Of a DNA stretch of 64,000 nt, positions 17,222 through 25,672 are shown piece after piece (positions within the stretch are counted from its first letter, which is position 1; each line of letters opens with the position of its first letter). The notes below the pieces were generated by a model. It was not told the origin of the DNA, made no database searches, and saw only the letters and a list, made by a program, of their open reading frames with translations. A program made the translations under genes and the position numbers. The DNA comes from Neobacillus sp. DY30 (GTDB lineage Bacteria > Bacillota > Bacilli > Bacillales > Cytobacillaceae), in NCBI RefSeq assembly GCF_030123065.1, contig NZ_CP126093.1:2546001-2610000 (forward strand), written 5' to 3'.

Positions 17222-18271
17222 TTAAATAACTAAATTAGACTGAACATAATGGTATAAAAGCTTGGCTGTATTTTCAATTGATGATTCATGTGTTCGTTCA
17301 AAAGCATGTGATGAATCGATCCCTGGACCAATTAAGCCGTGGACAATATCATGCCCGGAACGAATTGCTGCTGAGGCATCGGATCCATAGAATGGATAGA
17401 TATCAAGTTTGTATTCAATATTGTTTTCTTCCGCAAGCCTTACTAAATTTTTACGGAGTGCGTAATGGTAAGGTCCGCTTGAATCCTTCACACAGATAGA
17501 AACTGTATATTCATCGGTTGATTGACCATCACCTATGGCGCCCATATCAACGGCTAAATACTCTACTGTTTCAGGAGTAATATTAGAGTTGCCGCCATAT
17601 CCAATTTCCTCATTGTTTGAGATTAAGAAATGTGTAGTGTAAGGTAACTGAATGTTTTCATTTTTTACCTGTTTTATTAATTGTAAAAGAATCGCAACAC
17701 TTGCTTTATCATCTAAATGCCGGGATTTAATAAATCCGCTTGGTGTAACTTCAACACGTGGATCAAAGGAAACGAAATCGCCAACCTGAATTCCTAGTGC
17801 TTTAACATCTTCTGCATTATGTACTTTTTCATCGATTCGGATTTCCATATTTTCTTGGCTGCGCTCTGCTTTTCCAGCGTCTTTATAAACATGGACGGAA
17901 GTTTGATGCATTAGAATTGTACCTGTAAATTTTTTTCCGCTGCTCGTTTCGATTTGGCAATACTCACCCTCGATCGAGTTATATTTAAACCCTCCGATTA
18001 AGTCAATTTTAAGTCTTCCGTTTGACTTAATCTCCTTTACCATGGCACCAAGTGTATCTACATGGGCAGTAAGCATGCGGTGCTGACTGGTATCCTTACC
18101 AGCTAATGTTGCAATAAGACCGCCTTTGCGGTTTCTTCTTGTTTCAACTTTTAGTTCAGCGAGGTATTTTTCTACATAAGAAATCACTTCACTGGTGTTT
18201 CCTGAAGGGCTTGGGATGGATACTAAATCAACAAGCAGTTTCATGGTTTCTTCTATGTTTTTTTTTGTCAA
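17222..18271 (-). CDS. M42 family metallo-aminopeptidase
   Basis: A 349-residue cytoplasmic dinuclear metal peptidase (FrvX/YsdC/PepA type). The metal and catalytic motifs are LTAHVDTLGAM (His, Asp), HLDDKASVA (bridging Asp), SNNEEIGYGG (catalytic Glu pair), AVDMGAIG (Asp) and a late IDSSHAFERTH (His). It forms large oligomers that trim short peptides in known relatives. I start at the TTG at 18271, behind AAGGGGGAT-like sequence (AAAGGGGATATCGC); the frame extends to 18343 without support. It is followed by tatA. Confidence 0.9.
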   Translation of the reverse strand: MTKKNIEETMKLLVDLVSIPSPSGNTSEVISYVEKYLAELKVETRRNRKGGLIATLAGKDTSQHRMLTAHVDTLGAMVKEIKSNGRLKIDLIGGFKYNSIEGEYCQIETSSGKKFTGTILMHQTSVHVYKDAGKAERSQENMEIRIDEKVHNAEDVKALGIQVGDFVSFDPRVEVTPSGFIKSRHLDDKASVAILLQLIKQVKNENIQLPYTTHFLISNNEEIGYGGNSNITPETVEYLAVDMGAIGDGQSTDEYTVSICVKDSSGPYHYALRKNLVRLAEENNIEYKLDIYPFYGSDASAAIRSGHDIVHGLIGPGIDSSHAFERTHESSIENTAKLLYHYVQSNLVI

Positions 18272-18467
18272 AGCGATATCCCCTTTCTGATTAACATTCT
18301 TTCCTATTATAACATCATAATTAAAAATCAATCTAAAAAACAAAACCTGTCAACTTTTTGGCTGGTGCTGCATAATTTTGTAAGTGATGGATTAATCGTT
18401 GATGTAACGGGAATAAAAGGGATGGATTCAAAATTATCATATAAATAACGGTTTATGGGGGAGAAAA

Positions 18468-18779
18468 ATGACCAGACTCGAACTATATCACAAAAAGACT
18501 AAGCAATTTTCTTGGAAGGGACCATTTTTTTTCATTCTAACTTTTCTCATAGTTACAATGGGCTTCTTCGTGTTTCACTACTTTTATCAGAGTTCGATAA
18601 AAATTGAAGCACCGGAAGAAGACCTAGGTTCCAAAGTGGTGGTCCATCTGCCAGATGGAAAAAAGGTATTCACCTACGAAAATTACATTATTGAAAAGGA
18701 TGGAAAGACTTACTATAAGGGCGAGCGGAACACAATAGATTTAACAGGCGGAACGGTTACGTATGAAAATTGGGAATGA
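18468..18779 (+). CDS. Hypothetical single-pass membrane protein (103 aa)
   Basis: A basic N-terminus (about 16 residues) is followed by a TM helix at residues 19-42 and an external domain of about 60 residues with beta-rich sequence (KVVVHLPDGKKVFTYENYIIEKDGKTYYKGERNTID). The topology is probably N-in, C-out. GGGGGAG sets the start at 18468. It has no recognised domain. A strong terminator overlaps its end, so it is a single-gene unit. Confidence 0.75.
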   Translation: MTRLELYHKKTKQFSWKGPFFFILTFLIVTMGFFVFHYFYQSSIKIEAPEEDLGSKVVVHLPDGKKVFTYENYIIEKDGKTYYKGERNTIDLTGGTVTYENWE

Positions 18780-18825
18780 ACGACAAAAGACTGGGGGGAC
18801 CTAGTCTTTTGTCGTTTTTTTTTTC
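18779..18825. terminator. Strong terminator, probably bidirectional
   Basis: AACGACAAAAGACT and AGTCTTTTGTCGTT are perfect 14-bp arms around a G-rich loop, followed by nine or more T. It ends the 103-aa gene and faces the convergent corA. Confidence 0.88.
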
Positions 18826-18827
18826 AA

Positions 18828-19790
18828 TTATAGCTTAAACCATCCTTTTTTCTTAAACCACAGAATTAATGAAAACCCAATAATGCCCATCAATAAAAGA
18901 GAAAAGGGGTAGCCATACTTCCATGATAATTCAGGCATGTGCTCAAAATTCATGCCAAAGATTCCTGCAATAAAGGTTAACGGGGCGAATATAGAAGTCA
19001 TTATGGTGAGAACCTTCATGACATTATTTGTCTGGTGGGAATTTAAAGATAGATAGTTATCACGGATGTCTGCCGTGATTTCTCTGTTTGCCATCGTCAT
19101 TTCCGAGAGTTTTAAAAGGTGGTCGTAAATGTCTGAAAAATATTCTTTTCGCTTAATAATGGTCACCAAATGCTGCGAGTTTAACATACGGTAGAGAAGA
19201 TCACGCATGGGATTAATGGTATGCGTGAGGTTCAATAACATATAACGTGTTTCAAATAGTTTTTTGAGGAGATTGTTCATTGAATTATTTAATGTGTTAT
19301 CTTCAATTTCATCTAATATGTCCTCAATTTTATAAATAATGGGAAAGTAATTATCCACGATTTTATCTAGAATTTCATAAAACACATGATGGGTAGTGAA
19401 ATTCTTATTGTCTTTTTGGGAGCTTAACCTTCCCATAACCTGAGAGACCTCAATAGAAGGCATTAGGTGGAAAGTAACAATAAAATTTTCACCAACAAAA
19501 AAGTCCAGTTCTTCTTTTATAACTTCCTTTTCGACCTCTCGAACAATATGGGTTATAAAAAATGTGTAGTCATCATAATAATCCAGCTTAGGTCTTTGTG
19601 GTGATTTGTATAAACAATCTTCAATTGCCAGCGGATGGAAATGAAAAGTTTCCGATAAATGCTGAACCTCTTCATCCGTCGGTTCATTGAAATCTACCCA
19701 ATACCATTTATATTTATCGAGATTTAAGTCATTAATTGAGAGTTGTTGTTCTATTTTGTTTTCTTTTGTAATACCTATTAAGCTCATCAT
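18828..19790 (-). CDS. corA: CorA family magnesium/divalent cation transporter
   Basis: A 320-residue CorA/MIT protein. A long cytoplasmic domain rich in helices is followed by two C-terminal TM helices. The signature is GIFGMNFEHMPE, with the GMN selectivity motif between them and a basic cytosolic tail (WFKKKGWFKL). It would form a homopentamer for Mg2+ uptake. I place the start at ATG 19790, 8 bp after GAAGGATG; the frame opens at 19820. It is monocistronic. The external MPEL-type loop is typical of the family. Confidence 0.92.
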   Translation of the reverse strand: MMSLIGITKENKIEQQLSINDLNLDKYKWYWVDFNEPTDEEVQHLSETFHFHPLAIEDCLYKSPQRPKLDYYDDYTFFITHIVREVEKEVIKEELDFFVGENFIVTFHLMPSIEVSQVMGRLSSQKDNKNFTTHHVFYEILDKIVDNYFPIIYKIEDILDEIEDNTLNNSMNNLLKKLFETRYMLLNLTHTINPMRDLLYRMLNSQHLVTIIKRKEYFSDIYDHLLKLSEMTMANREITADIRDNYLSLNSHQTNNVMKVLTIMTSIFAPLTFIAGIFGMNFEHMPELSWKYGYPFSLLLMGIIGFSLILWFKKKGWFKL

Positions 19791-19989
19791 AATAAAACAT
19801 CCTTCGTTATAATAAATCAATATAGATAATCATAACGATAATCGACGTTTTTTTCAAAAATGTACTGTTAGCATTTTTGGAATGGGTGGTTTTCTTTGGG
19901 TATAAAATACAGAACATGGACAATATTAATATTTTATATATCAATGGAACCCAAATAGACATTCCTGGGATGGAATGCCTGCTTTGGTT

Positions 19990-21165
19990 CTATACAGTTT
20001 GTTCTGATTTTTTACGCATTGACTGCGGGATATATACGCAGAATGGTTCACTTTCCATATAGTCACCTGTTACTGCATAGGTTCTTGAACGCGAACCGCC
20101 GCAGATTTTGTTGAATTCACAGACACCGCATTTACCCTTATAGTTATCTGGCTGCCTTAGTTCTTTAAATACTTTTGCTTCACGGTAGATTTCAGCTAAA
20201 GGAGTTTCCCGAATATTCCCGCCGACAATAGGAAGTAAGCCGCTCGGCATTACATCACCAATATGATTAACGAATACAAAGCCATTTCCGTCATTTACAC
20301 CTTTTGGTGCACGTTTTAAGCCATCATGCATCGAAGCAAAATCAGTTGTGATCGAATCTTCGTAGCGGATTTCACCTTTTTCGATTAATTGGTCACGAGC
20401 TTTTTCTTGTAAAACGACACGACGATAATGCTGAGCAGCCGTTGTTTTAATATCATACGGAGCGGTTTTGCTCAGCTGGTATAACCAACGGAAAACTTTT
20501 TCGTGCTCTGCAGGTGTGATACACGCATCCATTTGACCGCGTCCTGTTGGAACGAGTAAGAATATGTACCACATGACCGCACCAAGTTCTTCTACTAATT
20601 TAGACATTTGTTCAAGATGGTCATAATTATAACGAGAGATAACCGTATTGATTTGTAAAGGCATGCCCAATTCATTTAAATACTTAATTTTTTCAATTGT
20701 TAAATCAAAGGAACCTGGCACTCCACGGAATTTGTCGTGAATTTCTGCAGTTGGTGCGTCAAGACTTAAGCCCCAGCGTGAAAGACCTACTTCCTTTGCG
20801 CGTTGCATTTTTTCCTTTGTAACATTCGGAGTGGCACTAGGAGTCATACTAACGCGCATTCCTTTTTTTACTGCATAGTCAGCTAGTTCAAAAAGGTCTT
20901 CTCGCATCATACAATCTCCACCTGAGAATACAAGCATCGGATTATCCATTTCATAGATTTGATCGATTAAGTTTATGCCCTCTTCATGTGTTAATTCACG
21001 AGGATCTGGGGTCAGCTGGGCATCAGCTCGGCAGTGGACACATTTTAGCTGGCATGCTCTTGTTACTTCCCAAATGACAATAAACGGATTAACGTCATAA
21101 TCAATTTTTTTCATTCCATGGGGGTGCCCCATTGCATGTGGATGTCCTTTACTTATTCCTTGCAT
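19990..21165 (-). CDS. Radical SAM/SPASM enzyme with His-rich N-terminus
   Basis: A 391-residue radical S-adenosylmethionine protein. The 4Fe-4S site CxxxCxxC is at Cys38, Cys42 and Cys45 (TRACQLKCVHC). The SAM-binding GGD motif follows (FSGGDCM). A C-terminal SPASM-like region has CGVCEFNKICGG and a final Cys in EPFC for auxiliary clusters. The start is uncertain: TTG 21177, GTG 21174 or ATG 21165; the ATG follows GGTGAT. The N-terminus has GHPHAMGHPHGM, a possible metal site. It resembles the BA_1875-like (TIGR04053) group and, more distantly, the haem-pathway enzymes NirJ/AhbC/AhbD. The substrate is unknown, and no precursor peptide gene is evident nearby. Confidence 0.85.
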   Translation of the reverse strand: MQGISKGHPHAMGHPHGMKKIDYDVNPFIVIWEVTRACQLKCVHCRADAQLTPDPRELTHEEGINLIDQIYEMDNPMLVFSGGDCMMREDLFELADYAVKKGMRVSMTPSATPNVTKEKMQRAKEVGLSRWGLSLDAPTAEIHDKFRGVPGSFDLTIEKIKYLNELGMPLQINTVISRYNYDHLEQMSKLVEELGAVMWYIFLLVPTGRGQMDACITPAEHEKVFRWLYQLSKTAPYDIKTTAAQHYRRVVLQEKARDQLIEKGEIRYEDSITTDFASMHDGLKRAPKGVNDGNGFVFVNHIGDVMPSGLLPIVGGNIRETPLAEIYREAKVFKELRQPDNYKGKCGVCEFNKICGGSRSRTYAVTGDYMESEPFCVYIPQSMRKKSEQTV

Positions 21166-21269
21166 ACATATCACCAAAATTCATAATATTTTTTAAACAA
21201 ATTAAAAATCATAAAAAATGTTTCTATAGGTTAATTATAAATTTGTCCTATCATTGTGCATGAAAGGAT

Positions 21270-21297
21270 TGTTACAATATTTCGTAAGGTTTGTTAC
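21270..21297. promoter_or_regulatory. TGTTAC direct repeat, possible WalR-type site
   Basis: TGTTAC at 21270-21275 and 21292-21297 are 22 bp apart, two turns at the 11-bp phase used by WalR (TGTWAH-N5-TGTWAH). The hexamer between them is degenerate. It lies between the radical SAM gene and the cell-wall hydrolase gene, a class of gene WalR controls. The assignment is tentative. Confidence 0.35.
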
Positions 21298-21490
21298 AAA
21301 ATTTCTACATTTCTATTTCAAAAAAGTACCAAACTACTAAAATGTTTTATGTTTTTAATAGATAAGGTGATGGGAAAACCTTGGCTTATAAGGGCTGAAA
21401 GCATTTCTAGGGTTTGTTACTAGAGGGCTTTCATTTCCTTAGAAGGGATATATTTCCTGTATACCCATATGTTGAGGATATAAATATATA

Positions 21491-21537
21491 GGTGCTCTCC
21501 TTTATGATATTTTTATCAACGAATAAAGGAGTGCAAC
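21491..21537 (+). promoter_or_regulatory. Leader hairpin burying the Shine-Dalgarno of the LysM-NlpC/P60 gene
   Basis: CTCCTTTAT (21497-21505) is the exact complement of ATAAAGGAG (21523-21531), which holds the SD sequence. Pairing can extend with GGTGC against GCAACC, and a small inner GAT/ATC stem closes the loop. As drawn, the SD is fully paired. Further upstream, GAAAGC/GCTTTC and CTAG/CTAG pairs at about 21399-21433 suggest more structure in the leader. Confidence 0.6.
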
Positions 21538-21538
21538 C

Positions 21539-22309
21539 ATGAAAAAACATTTACTGACAGTCGCGGCAGCTGCAGGCATTTTGTTTACATCATTTGGTGG
21601 ATCTGTAAGTGCACATGAAAATGTCTATACAGTTAAATCAGGGGATACGCTTTGGAGAATTTCACAAAATAATAGTGTTTCAGTTTCAGATTTAAAAGCT
21701 TGGAATAATCTTACTAGTGATAGTATTTATGTAAATCAAAAACTATCATTATTAGCACCTCATGCGCATGTTTCTACCTACACAGTTCAACAAGGGGATA
21801 CACTTTGGGGCATTTCCACACGTCATAATCTAACCGTTGCACAGTTAAAATCACTTAATAACATGATCAGTGATACGATTTATGTTGGACAAGTTCTTAC
21901 AGTTTCCGGTACAGCTGCTGTACCAACTCCAACACCTATTTCTACTGTTTCAAAAGCGCAAATGGTGATTGCAGAAGCGAAGAAATATATTGGCACTCCT
22001 TACCTATGGGGCGGAAATACTCCAGCTGGTTTTGATTGCAGCGGCTTCTCAAAATACGTTTTTGAAAAAGTAGGAATCTCACTTCCGAGAACAGCAGCAA
22101 CACAGTTTTCAGGACTTAAAGCAGTCAGCAATCCAAGCCCTGGTGACCTCGTGTTCTTTACCACTTATGCACCCGGTCCGTCCCACTTAGGTATTTATAT
22201 TGGCGATAACAAATTCATCCATGCTGGTTCATCAACAGGAGTAACCATTACCGATATGAATAATCCATATTGGAAACCAAGATACCTAGGAGCAAGAACA
22301 GCATTTTAA
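21539..22309 (+). CDS. LysM-NlpC/P60 cell-wall endopeptidase (LytE/CwlS-like)
   Basis: A 256-residue exported D,L-endopeptidase. A signal peptide occupies residues 1-25 (cut after SVSA). Two LysM domains (about 29-73 and 80-123) anchor it to peptidoglycan. A C40 NlpC/P60 domain (138-256) carries catalytic Cys167 in GFDCSGF and His216 in SHLGIYIG, with His228 following. B. subtilis LytE has three LysM domains and LytF five, so this is a compact member. The SD lies in a stable hairpin, so translation may be regulated. It would cleave D-gamma-glutamyl-meso-DAP bonds during growth or separation. Confidence 0.93.
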   Translation: MKKHLLTVAAAAGILFTSFGGSVSAHENVYTVKSGDTLWRISQNNSVSVSDLKAWNNLTSDSIYVNQKLSLLAPHAHVSTYTVQQGDTLWGISTRHNLTVAQLKSLNNMISDTIYVGQVLTVSGTAAVPTPTPISTVSKAQMVIAEAKKYIGTPYLWGGNTPAGFDCSGFSKYVFEKVGISLPRTAATQFSGLKAVSNPSPGDLVFFTTYAPGPSHLGIYIGDNKFIHAGSSTGVTITDMNNPYWKPRYLGARTAF

Positions 22310-22320
22310 TAAGGCAAACA

Positions 22321-22355
22321 AAGACCTTTATCAAACCGATAAGGGTCTTTTATTT
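22321..22355 (+). terminator. Terminator after the NlpC/P60 gene
   Basis: AAGACCTTTATC and GATAAGGGTCTT form the stem with a 5-nt loop and a T-rich tail. Confidence 0.8.
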
Positions 22356-22442
22356 GTTCAGGAAAAATCTGAAAATTTATAGTTTATGTAGAGGGCTTTA
22401 ACGATTATACTTAAGAAGAGTAAATTAGATTAGGAGAAATCA

Positions 22443-23072
22443 ATGTTTAAAAGATTCCTAAGCATTTCACTATTAATAATGGTCATTGCCATTGGCTTTT
22501 TACAAAAAGATGAATTACTGACATTAATCAAAGATGGTGGAATCCTTTCTATATTCATCAGCATGCTGCTAGTAGCCATATGTGTCTTTTTTCCTGTCAT
22601 ACCGTTTCCTGTCCTTGCAGGCGTCATCGGCGGTGTTTTTGGAACAACTCTAGGAGTAATCGTTTCTTTGACAGGGGCCATGGCTGGAACAATGGGTTTC
22701 TTCTTTTTAAGCAGGTACGGATTCCGAGATTATGCGCAATCTAAATTATTGAAATATCCCAAAGTACAGGAATATGAAGAGTTTCTAAATCGAAACTCAT
22801 TTGTTGCAATTTTAATCTGCCGTTTGATACCTATCATCCCGGCACCTGTTGTCAACATCATCTGTGGTTTAAGTAAGGTGAATTGGTTAACGTTTTTTAC
22901 TTCTTCTACGATTGGGAAAACCCCAAACATCCTGATATTATCCTATGCAGGTGCTTCTTTTAGCAGCAATAGGTTATTATCTTTTGGATTATACGGTGGG
23001 TATATTCTCCTTATTTTGATCATTAACTTTATCATTATGTATCGTAAGATGGCAAAGAAAACAGGTGACTAA
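22443..23072 (+). CDS. TVP38/TMEM64 (DedA-like) family membrane protein
   Basis: A 209-residue polytopic protein with about six hydrophobic stretches. The VTT/DedA core is visible: FPVLAGVIGGVFGTTLGVIVSLTGAMAGTMGFFFLSRYG (positions about 60-98), then the F-x-x-x-x-(R)-I/P motif in FVAILICRLIPIIPAPVVNIICGLSKV. Members are thought to act in lipid scrambling or transport across the membrane. GGAGAA precedes the ATG. The 3' end overlaps the convergent neighbour by 4 bp. The exact role is unknown. Confidence 0.87.
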   Translation: MFKRFLSISLLIMVIAIGFLQKDELLTLIKDGGILSIFISMLLVAICVFFPVIPFPVLAGVIGGVFGTTLGVIVSLTGAMAGTMGFFFLSRYGFRDYAQSKLLKYPKVQEYEEFLNRNSFVAILICRLIPIIPAPVVNIICGLSKVNWLTFFTSSTIGKTPNILILSYAGASFSSNRLLSFGLYGGYILLILIINFIIMYRKMAKKTGD

Positions 23073-23416
23073 ACAATGTATTTTACTGGAAGCTCTTTTT
23101 CTTCAATCGTAATAACTTCTTTAAAGAAGCTTTTTAAAATAAACCATCGTGCTGGATAGGTATTAATAAAATCTTCCATTACGAAAGGAGAGTATTGAAT
23201 TAAGCAATCAAGATAATTTCTATGCTTTTTTAGATCATGCAATAGTGCATGCGGAATCGTGTAGTAGTCATAAATTTGGTAAGGATTTAACTTCACCACT
23301 TCAATATTATGTTGTTGAATGTAAGGCAATATAGATTGTTCTTGAAGTTTAAAGCTTTCTTCCTTCGAAAGGCCATTTAAACTAATCCTATCATTGATAA
23401 AATAGATTCCCTTCAT
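23069..23416 (-). CDS. Hypothetical protein (115 aa)
   Basis: A soluble 115-residue protein opening MKGIYFINDRISLNGLSKEES and containing 'ILPYIQQHNIEVVKLNPYQIYDYYTIPHALLHDLKKH'. The N-terminal half looks like the start of a resolvase-type or Rossmann-like fold, but the catalytic pattern is absent. GAGGTG precedes the ATG. I recognise no family. It converges on the TVP38 gene with a 4-bp overlap, and there is no obvious terminator between them. Confidence 0.65.
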   Translation of the reverse strand: MKGIYFINDRISLNGLSKEESFKLQEQSILPYIQQHNIEVVKLNPYQIYDYYTIPHALLHDLKKHRNYLDCLIQYSPFVMEDFINTYPARWFILKSFFKEVITIEEKELPVKYIV

Positions 23417-23532
23417 ACCATGGCACCTCTTTCTGCTCGTGTTTGGTATTGTTATTGACAGGGAGAGAAGGAAGTATACTTCATTAACAATAAGATAGTA
23501 AATTATCCCTAAATTTTGGAAGGTGGTAGAAC

Positions 23533-23976
23533 ATGGCTACTTGGGAGAAGGACGGTTTTGTTATCAGTACAGATAAGCAATATCTTAACACGGATGTGAT
23601 TCACCATTTTTTAAGTGTGGATTCTTACTGGGCTAAAGGTATTACGATGGACAAAGTAAAGAAAGCGATTGAGAAATCCTCTATTTGCTTTGGTATGTAC
23701 GAGGGTGACCCTGCAAAAGGGGAAGCCAAGCAAATAGGTTTTGTTCGCGCGGTAACAGATTTTGTAAGATTTGCTTGGATTATGGATGTATTTGTCCTTC
23801 CTGAATATAGGGGGCTAGGATTATCGAAATGGATGATGGAAACGATGGTGGAGCAATCCGAACTTAAAGATGTTCGGAAAATGATGTTATGTACCTTTGA
23901 TGCTCACGGTCTATATGAACAATATGGTTTTCAGTCACTCGATGACCCCGAAATTTTTATGCAAAGAAAAATATAG
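23533..23976 (+). CDS. GNAT family N-acetyltransferase
   Basis: A 147-residue protein with the acetyl-CoA-binding loop 'VFVLPEYRGLGLSKWMMETM' (RGLGL, about residues 90-110) and the C-terminal YEQYGFQSLDD motif typical of GNAT enzymes. The N-terminal region (DGFVISTDKQYLNTDVIHHFLS..SYWAKG) fits a subgroup common in Firmicutes. The start follows GGAAGGTGG. The acceptor is unknown. A GC-rich hairpin at 23992-24017 follows without a clear T-run. Confidence 0.88.
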   Translation: MATWEKDGFVISTDKQYLNTDVIHHFLSVDSYWAKGITMDKVKKAIEKSSICFGMYEGDPAKGEAKQIGFVRAVTDFVRFAWIMDVFVLPEYRGLGLSKWMMETMVEQSELKDVRKMMLCTFDAHGLYEQYGFQSLDDPEIFMQRKI

Positions 23977-23991
23977 TATTCTAGTTAAATA

Positions 23992-24017
23992 GGCTGTCTG
24001 CTAATTAGCAGGCAGCC
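23992..24017 (+). terminator. Weak terminator-like hairpin
   Basis: GGCTGTCTGC and GCAGGCAGCC form a stable stem around TAATTA, followed by AGTATTATT rather than a T-run. Confidence 0.4.
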
Positions 24018-24044
24018 AGTATTATTATGTTTAGGAGAGAAAAA

Positions 24045-24650
24045 ATGTTAAGTGCTGCAATTCATGGATTTATTTTAGCCTTTGGGCTAATTTTACCTTT
24101 AGGGGTACAAAATGTGTTTGTATTTAATCAGGGAGCCATACAGCCAAAATGGGCAAATGCATTACCGGTGGTTTTAACAGCTGCACTATGTGATACACTC
24201 TTAATCTCATTGGCGGTTCTAGGGATATCTGCAGTGGTGTTAGAAATCAGCTTATTAAAAATGGCCTTGAGTGTGATTGGGATTGCTTTTTTACTATATA
24301 TGGGCTATGTAACATGGAAGAGTAAACCTAGGACAGGGGAGAATAGTGCTGAATTATTTTCAGCGCGGAAACAAATTACCTTTGCTGCGTCTGTTTCTTT
24401 GTTAAACCCTCATGCCATTATGGATACGATTGGTGTAATCGGAACAAGTTCATTAACGTACTCAGGAATAGAAAAAGCAGTTTTTACAGTTGTTTGTATT
24501 TTTGTTTCATGGTTATGGTTTTTTGGATTATCTATTGTTGGTAGATTGGCAGGGAACCTTGATCAAAGTGGTCAATTCATTAACACGTTAAACAAAATTT
24601 CAGCTGTAATTATGTGGGGAACAGCGGTGTACCTAGTGTTTGCGTTATAA
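24045..24650 (+). CDS. LysE/ArgO family amino-acid exporter
   Basis: A 201-residue inner-membrane exporter with about six TM helices. The family opening 'HGFILAFGLILPLGVQNVFVFNQGA' (LysE pattern G..L.LGxQN) and the later 'SLLNPHAIMDTIGVIGTSS' (NPHAxxD) are diagnostic of LysE/ArgO. I choose the ATG at 24045, with AGGAGA just upstream, over the ATG at 24027. It would export lysine, arginine or analogues. No LysG/ArgP regulator gene is adjacent. Confidence 0.9.
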   Translation: MLSAAIHGFILAFGLILPLGVQNVFVFNQGAIQPKWANALPVVLTAALCDTLLISLAVLGISAVVLEISLLKMALSVIGIAFLLYMGYVTWKSKPRTGENSAELFSARKQITFAASVSLLNPHAIMDTIGVIGTSSLTYSGIEKAVFTVVCIFVSWLWFFGLSIVGRLAGNLDQSGQFINTLNKISAVIMWGTAVYLVFAL

Positions 24651-24658
24651 AAAATTTG

Positions 24659-24690
24659 CCCGGCATTCGCCGGGACTTGTTATAGAATCT
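24659..24690 (+). terminator. Hairpin after the LysE gene
   Basis: CCCGGC (24659-24664) and GCCGGG (24669-24674) around ATTC make a tight stem, followed by ACTTGTTAT. The weak T-run makes it a probable but not strong terminator. A second dyad, AGGTTC/GAACCT, lies at about 24713-24733. Confidence 0.45.
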
Positions 24691-24812
24691 ATATAATAAA
24701 AGGGGGGGAGGATAGGTTCCTGTTACTGAACCTATTACTATAATAAGGGATAAATATGAACAAATTATGAAGGATTAATTAATAGATTGGTAAATCTGTG
24801 GAGGAGAAAATC

Positions 24813-25001
24813 ATGAAGGATTTCCATTGCTGTGCCACCTGCAGACATTTTAAAGCTGAAAGAAAAACAGGTCGAATGGTTTATTTTTGCAGTCGTTTAG
24901 GATACGAAACCAAAACCAATTATAAATTTAATTGTTGGACTCCTAAAAAGAGCATAATAGAGTTAATGGATAAATATGAAGAGTTGAAAAAGGAGTTTTG
25001 A
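24813..25001 (+). CDS. Small Cys-rich protein (62 aa), possible zinc ribbon
   Basis: The ATG at 24813 follows GGAGGAGA. The product begins MKDFHCCATCRHFKAERK and later has YFCSRLGYETKTNYKFNCW. The CxxC pair plus two more Cys suggest a small zinc-binding fold. The C-terminal part is helical and charged. I know no named family. It is 5 bp upstream of the hemolysin III gene and surely cotranscribed with it. Confidence 0.75.
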   Translation: MKDFHCCATCRHFKAERKTGRMVYFCSRLGYETKTNYKFNCWTPKKSIIELMDKYEELKKEF

Positions 25002-25006
25002 GGGAA

Positions 25007-25654
25007 ATGGCTAATACACATGTATTCTCACGCAAAGAAGAGGTTGCTAATTCGATTACGCACGGGATTGGTGCAATGCTTAGTATTGCGGCGCTGGTCA
25101 TATTAATCGTTTTTTCCTCCCTGTATGCTACTGCTTGGCATATTGTAAGCTTTACAATTTATGGAGCCTCCATGTTCATCTTGTATATGTCCTCTACATT
25201 GGTACATAGTTTTCCAGAAGGTAAAGCCAAAGATTTATTTGAGATTTTTGACCACTCCTCTATCTACTTTTTTATTGCTGGTACGTATACACCATTCTTG
25301 CTGGTTGTGATTAGAGGTCCGTTAGGCTGGTCATTGTTTGGGGTAGTTTGGGGACTGGCAATTGCCGGTACAGTCTTTAAATGTTTTTTTGTAAAAAAAT
25401 ATTTATTTACCTCGACGATTCTCTATGTGGTAATGGGCTGGATGATGGTTTTTGCTTGGAATCCATTGGCAGCTAAGCTTCCCTCTGAAGGAATGACGTA
25501 TTTGATGATAGGGGGTCTCCTGTACACATTTGGGGCCATTTTTTATGTATGGCGCGGGTTCCGCTATCATCACGCAATCTGGCATTTATTTGTCATCGCT
25601 GGAACCGTAGTGCACTTCTTCTGCGTATTGTTTTATGTATTACCCATAAAATAG
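25007..25654 (+). CDS. yplQ: Hemolysin III family (PAQR-like) membrane protein, YplQ-like
   Basis: A 215-residue protein with seven TM helices. Family motifs are EEVANSITHGIGAMLS (His), SSTLVHSFPEG, FEIFDHSSIYFFIAGTYTPF (Asp-His) and a terminal FRYHHAIWHLFVIAGTVVHFFCVLFYV, giving the conserved Asp/His set that binds zinc in PAQR proteins. I choose ATG 25007 rather than TTG 24998: AGGAG lies 11 bp before it, and family members start at this point. The molecular function in bacteria is unsettled. Confidence 0.88.
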   Translation: MANTHVFSRKEEVANSITHGIGAMLSIAALVILIVFSSLYATAWHIVSFTIYGASMFILYMSSTLVHSFPEGKAKDLFEIFDHSSIYFFIAGTYTPFLLVVIRGPLGWSLFGVVWGLAIAGTVFKCFFVKKYLFTSTILYVVMGWMMVFAWNPLAAKLPSEGMTYLMIGGLLYTFGAIFYVWRGFRYHHAIWHLFVIAGTVVHFFCVLFYVLPIK

Positions 25655-25672
25655 TGTGAATACAAAAGGGCT

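Noticed and set aside
19820..19850. GATAATCATAACGATAATC as a Fur box upstream of corA
   Set aside because: The hexamers are in direct rather than inverted arrangement, and the match to TGATAATNATTATCA is weak.
21300..21540. ydaO-type c-di-AMP riboswitch before the NlpC/P60 gene
   Set aside because: The conserved blocks of that aptamer could not be found; only local hairpins are visible.
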